Origin: JACDER01 sp963717765
GTDB taxonomy: Bacteria; Actinomycetota; Thermoleophilia; Gaiellales; Gaiellaceae
Assembly: GCA_963717765.1 (NCBI GenBank)
Contig: CAVQWX010000002.1
Span: 62,001-126,000 of the forward strand
DNA length: 64,000 nt
Direction: 5' to 3'
Shown here in pieces: positions 24,478 to 33,801 of this stretch (positions within the stretch are counted from its first letter, which is position 1; each line of letters starts with the position of its first letter). The translations under genes and the position numbers were made by a program. The notes beneath the pieces were generated by a model. It made no database searches. It was given only the letters and a program-made list of their open reading frames with translations, and was not told the DNA's origin.

Positions 24478-25811
24478 GCAGCCACCTCGAGCTCCGCGAG
24501 GTCCGGCCGGACCATGACCTCGCGTGCGGCCGCGACGCCGCTGCGCACCGCGCCCTCCATGGTGGCCGGCCAGCCCGTGTCTGTCCACGCCCCGGCGAGA
24601 TACAGGCCTTCGAACGCGGTCCTCGTCCCCGGCCGCAGCGCGGCGGTTCCCGGGCCTTGCCGGAACGTCGCGCGCTGCTCGCGCGTGACGAAGAAGAGCT
24701 CGACTCCGGCTGACGCCGCCTCCGGGAAGAGCTGCTCGAGGGCGGGAACGAATTGCGCGCGCAGCTCCTCCACCTTGCGCCCGATGTACTCGCGCGCGCA
24801 CGACAGCGAGACGGCGAGATACTGGCCGCGTTCCAGCCGGGTTCCGCGCGTGCGGTCGAAGACCCACTGGACCGGCGTCTCGTGCCCGGCCGCGAACGGG
24901 AGGTCGGTGACGGGCCGGTCGTAGACGACGTGCAGGTTCACGATCGGAGACGCGCCGAGGTATCCGAGCTCGTCCGCGTGCGGGATCGCACCCTGGGGCA
25001 GGAGGGCCGCCGCGTCGTCGTGCGGAACCGTGATCACGACCGCGTCCGCATCCACGCCGTCCCCGTTCCAGACGAGCGAGAAGCCGCTCGTCCCGCGCTC
25101 GAGCCGTTCGACGCGCCTCCGAACGCGGACGTCGACCCCTGCGCGCCTGAGTGCTTCGGCGCCCGTGTCGCCGTGCAGCTGCTGCAGCGGGACGGCCGCG
25201 TAGCCGATGTCCCCGGCTTCGGCCGATTCGAGCAGGCCGGTCTGGAAAACCTTGGCCGAGAGCGCGAGCGAGGCCTCGGCCGCCGGCAGGTTGACGGTGG
25301 GCAGGACGATCAGGTTCCAAAGCGCATCGACGGCAGCCTGCGACTGCCCGCGCTCGCGCAGCCACGAGCCGAAGGTCCGGCGGTCGAGCGCCGGGTCGGC
25401 AAGGTCGAGTTTCGCCAGCGGGCGGACGGCGCGCGCGATCCCGATGCGGTCGCGGCGCGAGAGATAGGGGAAGCGCGCGAGCGAAGGGAGAAGATGTGCG
25501 GGGGCTGGAAGCCGCGCGCGCTCGATCCGGGCTATGCGGCCCCCGGGCGAGACGACCGGGATCGAAAGTCGGCCCTGCAGCTCGGTCAGCCGCGTGGCCT
25601 CGATGCGCTCCAGAAAGCGGCGGTACTCGGTGCAGCAGCGTAGGAACACGTGCTGGCCGTTGTCCATCCAGATCCCGTCGCGGCGGATCGAGAACGTGGC
25701 GCCGCCCAGGCGCGGCCTCCCCTCGAGCAGCGTGACGTCGGCCCCCGCGTCGGCGCATTCGAGAGCGGCGGCGATTCCAGCGAGGCCTCCTCCTACAACG
25801 GCGACCTTCAT
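24474..25811 (-). CDS. hpnE: Hydroxysqualene dehydroxylase / squalene-associated FAD desaturase HpnE
   Basis: This 445-residue FAD amine-oxidase-fold protein has the N-terminal dinucleotide motif VAVVGGGLAGIAAALECADA and the RPRLGGATFS segment. The C-terminal FAD motif is GLYLAGAWTDTGWPATMEGA, followed by VRSG. In the HpnCDE pathway this enzyme reduces hydroxysqualene to squalene. It overlaps hpnD upstream and the polyprenyl synthase downstream by four bases each, supporting a single transcript. Confidence 0.93.
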   Translation of the reverse strand: MKVAVVGGGLAGIAAALECADAGADVTLLEGRPRLGGATFSIRRDGIWMDNGQHVFLRCCTEYRRFLERIEATRLTELQGRLSIPVVSPGGRIARIERARLPAPAHLLPSLARFPYLSRRDRIGIARAVRPLAKLDLADPALDRRTFGSWLRERGQSQAAVDALWNLIVLPTVNLPAAEASLALSAKVFQTGLLESAEAGDIGYAAVPLQQLHGDTGAEALRRAGVDVRVRRRVERLERGTSGFSLVWNGDGVDADAVVITVPHDDAAALLPQGAIPHADELGYLGASPIVNLHVVYDRPVTDLPFAAGHETPVQWVFDRTRGTRLERGQYLAVSLSCAREYIGRKVEELRAQFVPALEQLFPEAASAGVELFFVTREQRATFRQGPGTAALRPGTRTAFEGLYLAGAWTDTGWPATMEGAVRSGVAAAREVMVRPDLAELEVAA

Positions 25812-26641
25812 GGCGCGACGGCGGCCAGGCTGCGGACGGCAACCCAGCCCTTCTCCCAGGTCGGGACCGAAACGCGCCCGCGCAGCACCAGGTCGGGCCG
25901 CCGCTCGATCCGGCCGAGCAGCCGCCGGTAGATCCCGGCCATCGCCCCAACGCAGGCCGCGCTCTGCCGGTCGAGGAGGGGCAGGAGCTTGAGACCCGAT
26001 TCGAACCAGGCGCTCGCCCGATCGGCCTCGAAGCGGATCAGGTCATGGATACGGTCGTCCGGAGCAGAGAGATCGCAGCCGAACCGCTCGAGATCCTCGG
26101 ACGGCAGGTAGACGCGGCCGTTTTCCAGGTCCTCGCGGATGTCGCGCAGGATGTTGGTCAGCTGGAACGCGACCCCGAGGTCGTCGGCGTAAACGGACGC
26201 GGCCTCGTGGTCGCGCGCCTCGAAGACGCCCAGCGAGAGCCGCCCGATCGCGCCGGCCACCCGGCGGCAGTACGGGAGCAAGTCGCCGAAGGTCTCGTAG
26301 CGCGTTCCGACGACGTCCATCTCAACGCCGTCGATCAGCTCCTCGAACGCGTCGACCGGGATCGGGAAGCGGTGGACGGCGTCCGCGAGCGCTACGAAAA
26401 CCGGGTCGTCGTAGGCGGTGTCGAGCGAGTCGAGCCGGCGTCGCTCGTCGTCCAGCCGCCGCTGCTTCTCGTGGGGCGGCGCCGAGCCGTCGCCGATGTC
26501 GTCCACACGGCGGGCCAGCGCGTAGATCGCACACAGTGCATTGCGCCGCTCCTTGGGGAGGAGGCGGATGCCGTAGTAGAAGTTCGCCGCCTCCTGCCGG
26601 GTCACGCTCTGGCAGTACGCGTAGGCCCAGTCGGGGTTCAT
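25808..26641 (-). CDS. hpnD: Presqualene diphosphate synthase HpnD
   Basis: This 277-residue protein is of the squalene/phytoene synthase family, with both Mg-binding motifs: RRVDDIGDG and NILRDIREDLENGRVYLP. The N-terminus (AYAYCQSVTRQEAANFYYGI) is typical of HpnD, which joins two farnesyl diphosphates to presqualene diphosphate. The ATG at 26641 overlaps the hpnC stop by four bases. With HpnC and HpnE it replaces a single squalene synthase. Confidence 0.93.
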   Translation of the reverse strand: MNPDWAYAYCQSVTRQEAANFYYGIRLLPKERRNALCAIYALARRVDDIGDGSAPPHEKQRRLDDERRRLDSLDTAYDDPVFVALADAVHRFPIPVDAFEELIDGVEMDVVGTRYETFGDLLPYCRRVAGAIGRLSLGVFEARDHEAASVYADDLGVAFQLTNILRDIREDLENGRVYLPSEDLERFGCDLSAPDDRIHDLIRFEADRASAWFESGLKLLPLLDRQSAACVGAMAGIYRRLLGRIERRPDLVLRGRVSVPTWEKGWVAVRSLAAVAP

Positions 26642-27525
26642 CGCGCCTCCAGCAGCACGTCGACGGTGGCCCTTTTGCGTGCGGCCCCCGTCGCCTTCGG
26701 CGTGCGCACGAGCACGTCGTAGCCCGACGATTCGATCGCGTCGAACGCGGCGCGTCCGCCGCCGACGTAGCCGGCGACCGCGATCCTGGCGCGGCCCGCG
26801 AGCGAGCGGACGAGCTCGACGCCGGGGTCGAGCAGCCGCCGGCCGCGCTCGACCTCGAAAGCCAGGAGGTCCTGCAAGCGCTCGCCAGGTCGTTCCGCAG
26901 CCAGCTCGGCCTCCGGGACGCCGAAGCGCTCCAGATCCTCCTGCGGCAGGTAGATGCGGCCGCGACGGTAGTCCTCGCCGACGTCCTGCCAGTGCTCGGC
27001 CAGCTGCAGCCCGGTGCAGACGGAGTCCGACAGCGCGATCCGTTCGGGGGTGGCCGCGCGGAACGTGTACAGCACGAGCTCGCCGACCGGGTTCGCCGAC
27101 AGGTCGCAGTAGGCGGCCAGATCGTCGTAGGAGGCATAGCGGGACACCTCCTGATCCTGCCGGTTTGCGGCGAGTAGGCGGAGGAAAGCGCGCCGGGGAA
27201 AGCCGAGCTCGCGGGCGGACGGTGCGAGGCGGCGGAGCAGGGGATGGATCGGCTGCCCGCTGAACATGCGGGCGACGTCGTCCTCGAGCCAGTCGAGCAT
27301 CGCCTCCCGGTCGCCCGTCGTCTCGTCGCCGATGTCGTCCACGAGCCGCGCGAAGCCGTAGATGCCGAGCAGCGCGCGCCGCTGCGGTCGCGACAGGAGC
27401 AGCGATGCGACCGTGAAGTTCTCCGCCTGCGCCTGCGGCATGACCTCCGCGCGGGTCGGTATGCCGGAGGGGGGAGGGACGGAGGAGGTTGTCGAGGTGG
27501 TCCCCGCGATGCGGGTAGCCGCCAT
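26638..27525 (-). CDS. hpnC: Hydroxysqualene synthase HpnC
   Basis: This 295-residue squalene/phytoene-synthase-family protein has motif one LVDDIGDE (D63-D67) and motif two WQDVGEDYRRGRIYLP. The neighbouring Gln-Leu-Ala-Glu-His segment is characteristic of HpnC. It converts presqualene diphosphate to hydroxysqualene. The start is ATG 27525 (sharing a base with the yjbQ stop, TGATG) or a GTG one codon earlier; no strong ribosome-binding site separates them, consistent with translational coupling. Confidence 0.92.
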   Translation of the reverse strand: MAATRIAGTTSTTSSVPPPSGIPTRAEVMPQAQAENFTVASLLLSRPQRRALLGIYGFARLVDDIGDETTGDREAMLDWLEDDVARMFSGQPIHPLLRRLAPSARELGFPRRAFLRLLAANRQDQEVSRYASYDDLAAYCDLSANPVGELVLYTFRAATPERIALSDSVCTGLQLAEHWQDVGEDYRRGRIYLPQEDLERFGVPEAELAAERPGERLQDLLAFEVERGRRLLDPGVELVRSLAGRARIAVAGYVGGGRAAFDAIESSGYDVLVRTPKATGAARKRATVDVLLEAR

Positions 27526-27980
27526 CACTCACCCATTACTTGAATGAACACCTTGCGCGGCTTTGCGCGGTCGAGCTCGCAGAAGAAGACGCTTTGGTAG
27601 CGGCCGAGGAGGAGGTTGCCGTCCACGATCGGGATCGACTGGGAGGCGACGCCGATCAGAGCGGCGCGACAATGGGAATGGCCGTTCGGATACTCGTGCG
27701 GATCGTCCTCGAGGCCCTCGGTCCGAATTGACAGGTCGTCGTGGCGGTAGTACGGCCCTTCCGCGGGCACGAGGGACTCGAGCATGTCGCGGAAGTCCTT
27801 CATGAACCCGCTCTCGCGCTCGTTGATCAGGACGGTGCACGTCGTGTGCGGCGTGTAGACGACCGCCACCCCGTTCTGGACACCGCTCTTGTCGACTGCG
27901 CCGCGGACGTCGTGAGTGACGTCGATCAGATCGCCGCAGCCGGAAGTCTCAAGATCGTGGTTCTCGAACAAATGCTTCAC
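27525..27980 (-). CDS. YjbQ/UPF0047-family protein leading the hopanoid operon
   Basis: This protein of about 151 residues has the UPF0047 signature: VVYTPHTTCTVLINE, then YYRHDDLSIRTEG, NGHSHCRAALIG and LGRYQSVFFCELD. E. coli YjbQ has weak thiamine-phosphate synthase activity; the physiological role is unsettled. The GTG at 27980 follows GAGGAGGGG and begins the conserved fold, so the longer frame upstream is rejected. It is the first gene of the eight-gene hopanoid operon. The ~140-base gap to the divergent thiolase gene includes an inverted repeat GGTTAC-N15-GTAACC (28038-28064). Confidence 0.85.
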   Translation of the reverse strand: MKHLFENHDLETSGCGDLIDVTHDVRGAVDKSGVQNGVAVVYTPHTTCTVLINERESGFMKDFRDMLESLVPAEGPYYRHDDLSIRTEGLEDDPHEYPNGHSHCRAALIGVASQSIPIVDGNLLLGRYQSVFFCELDRAKPRKVFIQVMGE

Positions 27981-28121
27981 GCTCGTCGCCCCCTCCTCGT
28001 GACTCCCTGGGAGTTGCCGACAACGGCCCGCGCCGGCGGTTACCTTGTAAAACGCGGCGTAACCTAACACGGTGCCGTGACGGCAACAAGGGTCCCGTAG
28101 GCCGCTCGCTACGCTCACCGC

Positions 28122-29255
<1,134 letters not shown>

Positions 29256-29273
<18 letters not shown>

Positions 29274-29762
29274 GCGTCGGCGTCTTACTTCGAGCGTTCG
29301 GCGGAGCGCCGGGAGCTGAATCTGGTCTTTCTCGCGTCCGGTCGCTTGCTTCATCCTGATGACGTCGACCAGTGAGGCGACGAGGACAGGCACGCCCAGC
29401 ATCACTTCGACGGCGTCGCGCTTCAGATCGTCGTAGCCACGCGTGCCGGCCGGCTCGAAGAGGATGTCGAGTTCGCCGAACGGCGTAACAAGCGTCCACG
29501 ATGGCACGCCCGCCAGATAATCGGCCTCGATCGGAAACTCGACGGGCTCGCGAGGTGTCCGCAGCTTTGCCTGCAGCTGCCGAAGTGCCTCAGCCAGTCG
29601 CTCGACATTCTCGGGTTCGCGCGACGGGGTCACGTCCAGGTCGCGCGTCGTCATGGGGTAGCCCTGGGCGATCGCTGCGATCAAGCCGATCACGATGAAG
29701 TCCACCTCGTGTCGTTGCAGCGTGGCGAGCAGCGGAAACGGATCGAATGGCTGCTCAGCCAC
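29256..29762 (-). CDS. Nucleotidyltransferase-fold protein (toxin-like partner of XRE)
   Basis: This 168-residue protein has a minimal nucleotidyltransferase core: VDFIVIGLIAAIAQGYPMTT, then RDLDVTP as the GS/DxD-like metal motif, and later GELDILFEP as the third acidic strand. It resembles AbiEii/DUF6036-type nucleotidyltransferases. The GTG start overlaps the XRE gene by eight bases, forming a two-gene operon with the regulator first, as in many type II/IV toxin-antitoxin modules. Its 3' end overlaps the convergent thiolase by 18 bases. Toxicity is not demonstrable from sequence. Confidence 0.75.
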
Positions 29763-30078
29763 GGGCGGCACCTGCGGCCCGCCTGATCTGCTCGAAGACC
29801 TGTTCCTCGGCCAGCGCCTGGCGCACACGCCCTTCCGGGTCGAGCCGCAGCCGCTGGTCGATGAAGTAGTCGTACGAGTCGTCGTAGTTCGCAAGCCCGT
29901 AGGTGAGCTCGAGCCCGCAGGCACGGATGAGCTCACGCAGCCGCTCGAGGCTGGGCTGGACCGCGCCGCTCTCCCAACGGGCGATCGCGGACTGAGACGT
30001 GCCGGCGCGTGTGGCAAGCTGCTGCTGCGTAAGGCCTGACCGGAGCCTGGCCTCCCGGATGAGGTCTGCACTAATCAC
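29755..30078 (-). CDS. XRE-family helix-turn-helix antitoxin-like regulator
   Basis: The HTH_3 domain reads LIREARLRSGLTQQQLATRA then SQSAIARWESGAVQPSLERL, followed by a C-terminal extension (about residues 60-107). No ATG is in frame. The GTG at 30078 is chosen because the conserved helix begins six residues later. It should repress its own operon through the CTAATCA-type direct repeats, one of which overlaps its own start codon. Confidence 0.8.
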   Translation of the reverse strand: MISADLIREARLRSGLTQQQLATRAGTSQSAIARWESGAVQPSLERLRELIRACGLELTYGLANYDDSYDYFIDQRLRLDPEGRVRQALAEEQVFEQIRRAAGAARG

Positions 30079-30112
30079 ATATCGAGCATAGCAGTGATAC
30101 CTAATCAGATAT
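30071..30112. promoter_or_regulatory. Direct-repeat operator of the XRE/nucleotidyltransferase operon
   Basis: CTAATCACATAT (30071-30082) and CTAATCAGATAT (30101-30112) match at 11 of 12 positions. They lie 30 bases apart start to start, close to three helical turns. The pair brackets the upstream region of the minus-strand XRE gene, as expected for an autoregulatory operator. Confidence 0.55.
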
Positions 30113-30179
30113 ATGATGCTAACGATCAGCGCGCCGGATCGTTCCGGCCGCGCGCTGCGCGGTCTGCTAGAAGCCACCC

Positions 30180-31013
30180 GTGAAGTTCGAGCACGTCCTC
30201 GTCGTGGGCGCCGGCCAGATGGGCGGCGGGATCGCGCAGGTGGTCGCCGCCTCAGGCCGCCGCGTGTCTCTCTACGACTCCGTGGCCGGCGCGACCGAGC
30301 GCGGGCTTGCCGCGATGCGGAAGAGCCTCGAGCGGCTGGCCGAGAAGGGAGGCGCCGATCCCGACGAAGTGCTCGGACGGATCCAGGCGGTCGATGATCT
30401 CGTCCCGGCCGACCTGATGATCGAGGCGGTGGTCGAGGACGCGAACGTGAAGGAGGACGTCTTTCGCCGCGCCGCTTCGCTCTTTTCGACCGAGGCCGTT
30501 CTCGCCTCCAACACCTCGTCGATCCCCATCGGCGCGCTCGCCGCGGCCACGGACCGTCCCGACCGCGTGATCGGCATGCACTTCTTCAACCCGGTGCCGG
30601 TGCTTCAGCTGGTCGAGATCGTGCGCGGTCGGGAGACGTCCGACGAGACTGCCGAGGCGATCACGGAGCTCGCCCGCGACCTCGGCAAGACGCCCGCCGT
30701 CGCGAACGATTTCCCCGGCTTCGTATCCAACCGCATCCTGATGCCGTACATCAACGAGGCCGTGTGGGCGTTGCACGACGGCGTCGCCGAGGCCGAGGCG
30801 ATCGACACGATCGCGAGGCTCGGGTTCGCGCATCCCATGGGGCCGCTCGCGCTCGCCGATCTGATCGGGCTCGACACCTGCGTGGCAATCATGGAAGTGC
30901 TGCACGCGGGGCTCAACGACGAGAAGTACGCGCCATGCCCGCGGCTCCGGGAGCTCGTCGGCCAGGGCAAGCTGGGGCGGAAGTCAGGCGAAGGCTTCTA
31001 CCGCTACGACTGA
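30180..31013 (+). CDS. 3-hydroxyacyl-CoA (3-hydroxybutyryl-CoA) dehydrogenase
   Basis: This 277-residue protein has the NAD-binding motif VVGAGQMGGGIAQVVAASG, the conserved ASNTSSIPI and the family signature HFFNPVPVLQLVEIV. The C-terminal domain with FPGFVSNRILMPYINEA closes the active site. It oxidises 3-hydroxyacyl-CoA to 3-ketoacyl-CoA, or reduces acetoacetyl-CoA. The length is that of monofunctional PaaH/Hbd enzymes. The GTG start lies six bases after TAGAAG, so the mRNA may be leaderless. Confidence 0.95.
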   Translation: MKFEHVLVVGAGQMGGGIAQVVAASGRRVSLYDSVAGATERGLAAMRKSLERLAEKGGADPDEVLGRIQAVDDLVPADLMIEAVVEDANVKEDVFRRAASLFSTEAVLASNTSSIPIGALAAATDRPDRVIGMHFFNPVPVLQLVEIVRGRETSDETAEAITELARDLGKTPAVANDFPGFVSNRILMPYINEAVWALHDGVAEAEAIDTIARLGFAHPMGPLALADLIGLDTCVAIMEVLHAGLNDEKYAPCPRLRELVGQGKLGRKSGEGFYRYD

Positions 31014-31042
31014 ACGAAGTTCACGCGCCGTGGCCCTATCGC

Positions 31043-31471
31043 TCAGATCGGGGGCGGGGGGAGCGGCTGCGGGGACGGAAGCTGGTGCCACAGCACGATC
31101 TTCCCGTGCAGCACCTTGACGGCGGCGGTCGCCTTCGCTCCGGGCGAGTCGCACCGGCTCGCCTTGCGATCGCCGAGCACGAACGTCGCCGTCGCCGTGT
31201 CCTTGTCGGTCTTCACGTCCACGATCTTGCCCGAGCACGGCAGGGCGGAGTTGAACTCGACCGCGTCCTCGTGTGTCTGCAGGAAGAGAACGGTGTTGTT
31301 CTGGACGACCTGCGCCCCGTGTGCGAACAGGTCGGCGGCCCGCTCGTTGTCCCCCGCGTTCAAAGCGTCGCTCCACTCGCGCACGACACTCTCGGGCGAG
31401 CCGGCCGCTTCGCTGCCGCATGCCGCCGCCAGTAGAGGGACGACGAGGAGGAGCGCAGCCAGGAGCCTCAA
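31043..31471 (-). CDS. Small secreted lipoprotein
   Basis: This 142-residue protein starts at a TTG with a lipoprotein signal peptide (LLAALLLVVPLLAAACGS, lipobox LAAAC). The body (SPESVVREWSDALNAGDNER then AADLF...) has the pattern of a SnoaL/NTF2-like fold. It has two further Cys (ALPCSG, SRCDSP) that could form a disulfide outside the cell. A -10-like TATAGT (31486-31481) overlaps the -10 of the divergent acyl-CoA dehydrogenase. The ligand is unknown. Confidence 0.8.
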   Translation of the reverse strand: MRLLAALLLVVPLLAAACGSEAAGSPESVVREWSDALNAGDNERAADLFAHGAQVVQNNTVLFLQTHEDAVEFNSALPCSGKIVDVKTDKDTATATFVLGDRKASRCDSPGAKATAAVKVLHGKIVLWHQLPSPQPLPPPPI

Positions 31472-31480
31472 CTTGCCCTG

Positions 31481-31488
31481 ACTATATT
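31481..31488. promoter_or_regulatory. Overlapping divergent -10 elements
   Basis: TATATT on the plus strand (31483-31488) is six bases before the GTG at 31495. TATAGT on the minus strand (31486-31481) is nine bases before the TTG at 31471. Four bases are shared, so the two promoters must compete or alternate. Confidence 0.5.
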
Positions 31489-31494
31489 CCTGGC

Positions 31495-32658
31495 GTGGAT
31501 TTCGAGCTAACCCCCGAGCAGCGAGAGATCAAGGCGCTTGCGCGGGACTTCGCCGAGGCCGAGATCGAGCCGAACGCGTCCGAGTGGGATCGCGAGCATC
31601 GCTTCCCGCGCGAGCTCTATCCCAAGCTCGCCGAGCTCGGGCTCATGGGCGTGTGCGTCCCCGAGGAGCTCGGCGGCGCGGGCGCCGACTTCGTGTCGTA
31701 CATCCTCGTCCTCGAGGAGCTCTCGCGCGCGGACGCGGGGGTCGGAGTCACCGTCGCGGTCCATACGAGCGCGGTCACGCTCCCCATCCTCACACTCGGC
31801 ACCGATGAACAGCGGGCGCGCTTCGTCCCGCCGCTCGCACGAGGGAAACTGATCGGCGCGTTCGCCCTGACCGAGACGGAGGCGGGTTCCGATGCCGGAG
31901 CGCTTCGCACATCGGCAACGCGGGACGGCGACGGCTGGCGCATCTCCGGCACGAAGCAGTTCATCTCGACAGCCGAGTTCGCGGGGACGTTTCTCCTCTT
32001 CGCGCGCACCGACCCCGACACGCCGGGCGCGCGCGGCGTCTCGGCCTTCATCCTCGACGGGGACCACATCCGCGTCACCGGCCGAGAGGAAAAGCTCGGC
32101 CTCAACTCGTCGGTGACGAACTCGATCGCGGTCGAGGACGCCTACGTCGACGGTGACCGCACGCTGCACGACGAGGGGAAGGGCTTCGCCGTGGCGATGT
32201 CCACGCTCGACGGCGGCCGGATCGGCATCGCGGCCCAGGCGCTCGGCATCGCGCAGGCCGCATACGACGCGGCGCGCGCCTACGCGCTCGAGCGCAAGCA
32301 GTTCGGCCAGCGGATCGCTGACTTCCAGGCGATCCAGTGGAAGCTCGCCGACATGGCTACCGAGATCGACGCGGCCCGCCTCCTCGTCTACCGAGCGGCC
32401 TGGTTGAAGCAGCAGGGCAAGCCGCACACGGAGGAGGGCGCTAAGGCGAAGCTCTACGCCTCGGAGATGGCACGCCGTCAGACCGCCGAGGCGATCCAGA
32501 TCTTTGGCGGCTACGGGTACACGAAGGAGTTCCCGGTGGAGCGGTATTACCGCGACGCGAAGATCACCGAGATCTACGAGGGGACGAGCGAGATCCAGCG
32601 GCTGGTGATCGCCCGCTCCGTCCTCGGCCTGCGCCGGCAGGCCCTCGCACAGGGCTGA
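31495..32658 (+). CDS. Acyl-CoA dehydrogenase (short/branched-chain type)
   Basis: This 387-residue FAD enzyme has the FAD-binding segments AFALTETEAGSDAGALRTSA and ISGTKQFISTAEFA, the flavin loop QIFGGYGYTKEFPVERYYRD, and the catalytic glutamate in YEGTSEIQRLVIAR. This placement of Glu in the YEGTSEI motif is that of SCAD/butyryl-CoA dehydrogenases. Electrons go to ETF, encoded at 43.3-45.0 kb. The GTG at 31495 is six bases after TATATT and there is no ribosome-binding site. Confidence 0.95.
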   Translation: MDFELTPEQREIKALARDFAEAEIEPNASEWDREHRFPRELYPKLAELGLMGVCVPEELGGAGADFVSYILVLEELSRADAGVGVTVAVHTSAVTLPILTLGTDEQRARFVPPLARGKLIGAFALTETEAGSDAGALRTSATRDGDGWRISGTKQFISTAEFAGTFLLFARTDPDTPGARGVSAFILDGDHIRVTGREEKLGLNSSVTNSIAVEDAYVDGDRTLHDEGKGFAVAMSTLDGGRIGIAAQALGIAQAAYDAARAYALERKQFGQRIADFQAIQWKLADMATEIDAARLLVYRAAWLKQQGKPHTEEGAKAKLYASEMARRQTAEAIQIFGGYGYTKEFPVERYYRDAKITEIYEGTSEIQRLVIARSVLGLRRQALAQG

Positions 32659-32667
32659 CACAATAAA

Positions 32668-32793
32668 CCGGGGTCTGACCCCCCCGGATTCGGCGGAGCG
32701 CCGACTTCGTCACGGAACGCGCCCTTCGTTACACGTGTTCGTCATGTACGCGGATGTTTCGGCATCTTCCCGCCAACCGGGGTCTGACCCCGG
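32668..32793. repeat. Dispersed palindromic repeat, copy 3 (two palindromes)
   Basis: CCGGGGTCTGACCCC lies at 32668-32682. A perfect CCGGGGTCTGACCCCGG lies at 32777-32793, the same palindrome as at 15451. The two bracket 94 bases without an independent gene. The second palindrome is inside the end of the minus-strand MBL-like gene and supplies part of its C-terminus. Confidence 0.65.
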
Positions 32794-33368
32794 TTTACGG
32801 CGTTGCGCATCGCGGCGAGCCCGTTTTCGAGCACAGGCTCGCCGTGCGAGACGAGCACACGCTCGACGGGCAGCTCCAGGAGCGATTCCAGGGACGTATC
32901 GAGCGCGGCGCGGTCGATAAGCGCCGGTGATGGCACGAGCGCCAAGCCGCCTGCGCCGTCTCCCACGAAGACCTCTGCCACGACGAGCGCGCCGTGCGGC
33001 CGGATGAAGAACGCGAGCTGCCGCTCCGGTGCGCCCTCGATCGAATGCGCCTCGATCCCCTCCGGAATCCGTTCCCCGGCCCCGTAGCGCTCGCGCAGGA
33101 ACGGCGAGCTCCGGGCGTGCCAGGCGGACGTCTGCAGGACGACCACCGGCAGACCGCGGCGCTCGACGTCGCGGTCGAGGTACGAAAGGAACTCGTCCTC
33201 CTCGCCGGCCGGCAGAAGCGGATCGACGAGGACGGTCGAGTCCGGAGCCTCGTAGTAGACGCATCCGACCTCAGGCGGCACCGGAGGGCCCCACTCGGGC
33301 CAGTTCGGCGCGTTCGGATGACGAGCGCGCCAGATCCAGAGCCCGTCGGCTAGCCGGCGGACGTCCAC
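32742..33368 (-). CDS. Metallo-beta-lactamase-fold-like protein
   Basis: This 208-residue protein resembles MBL-fold hydrolases of the DUF4336 kind: GCVYYEAPDSTVLVDPLLPA, then VVLQTSAWHARSSPFLRERY where an HxHxDH motif would sit, and VLVSHGEPVLENG near the end. Only an isolated WHARSS is left of the usual metal motif, so zinc binding is doubtful. The GTG at 33368 overlaps the upstream acetyltransferase by 19 bases. The last ~20 residues come from the dispersed palindrome, so the original C-terminus was probably replaced. Confidence 0.75.
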   Translation of the reverse strand: MDVRRLADGLWIWRARHPNAPNWPEWGPPVPPEVGCVYYEAPDSTVLVDPLLPAGEEDEFLSYLDRDVERRGLPVVVLQTSAWHARSSPFLRERYGAGERIPEGIEAHSIEGAPERQLAFFIRPHGALVVAEVFVGDGAGGLALVPSPALIDRAALDTSLESLLELPVERVLVSHGEPVLENGLAAMRNAVNRGQTPVGGKMPKHPRT

Positions 33369-33784
33369 TCGTATCTCGCGTCGGGCTCGCGCTCCATGTT
33401 CCCTGACCCGTCCGTGAGCTCCACGAGCCGGAAGCCGTGGCGCTCGTAGAAACGCCGAGCGCCCTCGTTCTTCTGGAAGACCCAGAGATACAGGCTGTCC
33501 CCGCTCTCGGCCTTTGCGTGCTCCATCAGCCGCGAGCCGACGCCGCGGTTCTGCGCTGCCGGGTCGACGTACAGGTGCGTCAACTCCCCGTCCTTCACCC
33601 CGCTGAAGCCGAGGACGCGGCCGTCGTCCTCGTCCACGAAGACGGGGCCGCGCTCGATGAACCAGCCACCGAGCACCGGCCGGTGCTCGTCGTCGATCCG
33701 GGGCAGGTACGGCATCGCGTCCCGCGCAGCGACGAAGACGCGGCTCACCTCCGCGGCGTCCGCCTCCGTCGCGCGTCGGATCAT
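33350..33784 (-). CDS. GNAT-family N-acetyltransferase
   Basis: The protein has the GNAT core, with the acetyl-CoA loop LYVDPAAQNRGVGSRLMEHA and the C-terminal FYERHGFRLVELTDG. The ATG at 33784 is preferred over the GTG one codon earlier because TAGATT (33796-33791) ends six bases before it. It is divergent from the PduO gene through a shared symmetric -10, and coupled to the MBL-like gene downstream. The substrate is unknown. Confidence 0.88.
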   Translation of the reverse strand: MIRRATEADAAEVSRVFVAARDAMPYLPRIDDEHRPVLGGWFIERGPVFVDEDDGRVLGFSGVKDGELTHLYVDPAAQNRGVGSRLMEHAKAESGDSLYLWVFQKNEGARRFYERHGFRLVELTDGSGNMEREPDARYEWTSAG

Positions 33785-33789
33785 CACCG

Positions 33790-33796
33790 TAATCTA
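33790..33796. promoter_or_regulatory. Symmetric bidirectional -10 element
   Basis: The heptamer TAATCTA reads TAATCT on the plus strand (33790-33795) and TAGATT on the minus strand (33796-33791). Each hexamer is exactly six bases from a start codon: GTG 33802 on plus and ATG 33784 on minus. Confidence 0.6.
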
Positions 33797-33801
33797 GAGG
33801 T

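Noticed and set aside
28038..28064. GGTTAC-N15-GTAACC inverted repeat upstream of the hopanoid operon
   Set aside because: Possible operator, but six-base arms with a long spacer are expected by chance at this frequency and no regulator is adjacent; noted only in the yjbQ entry.
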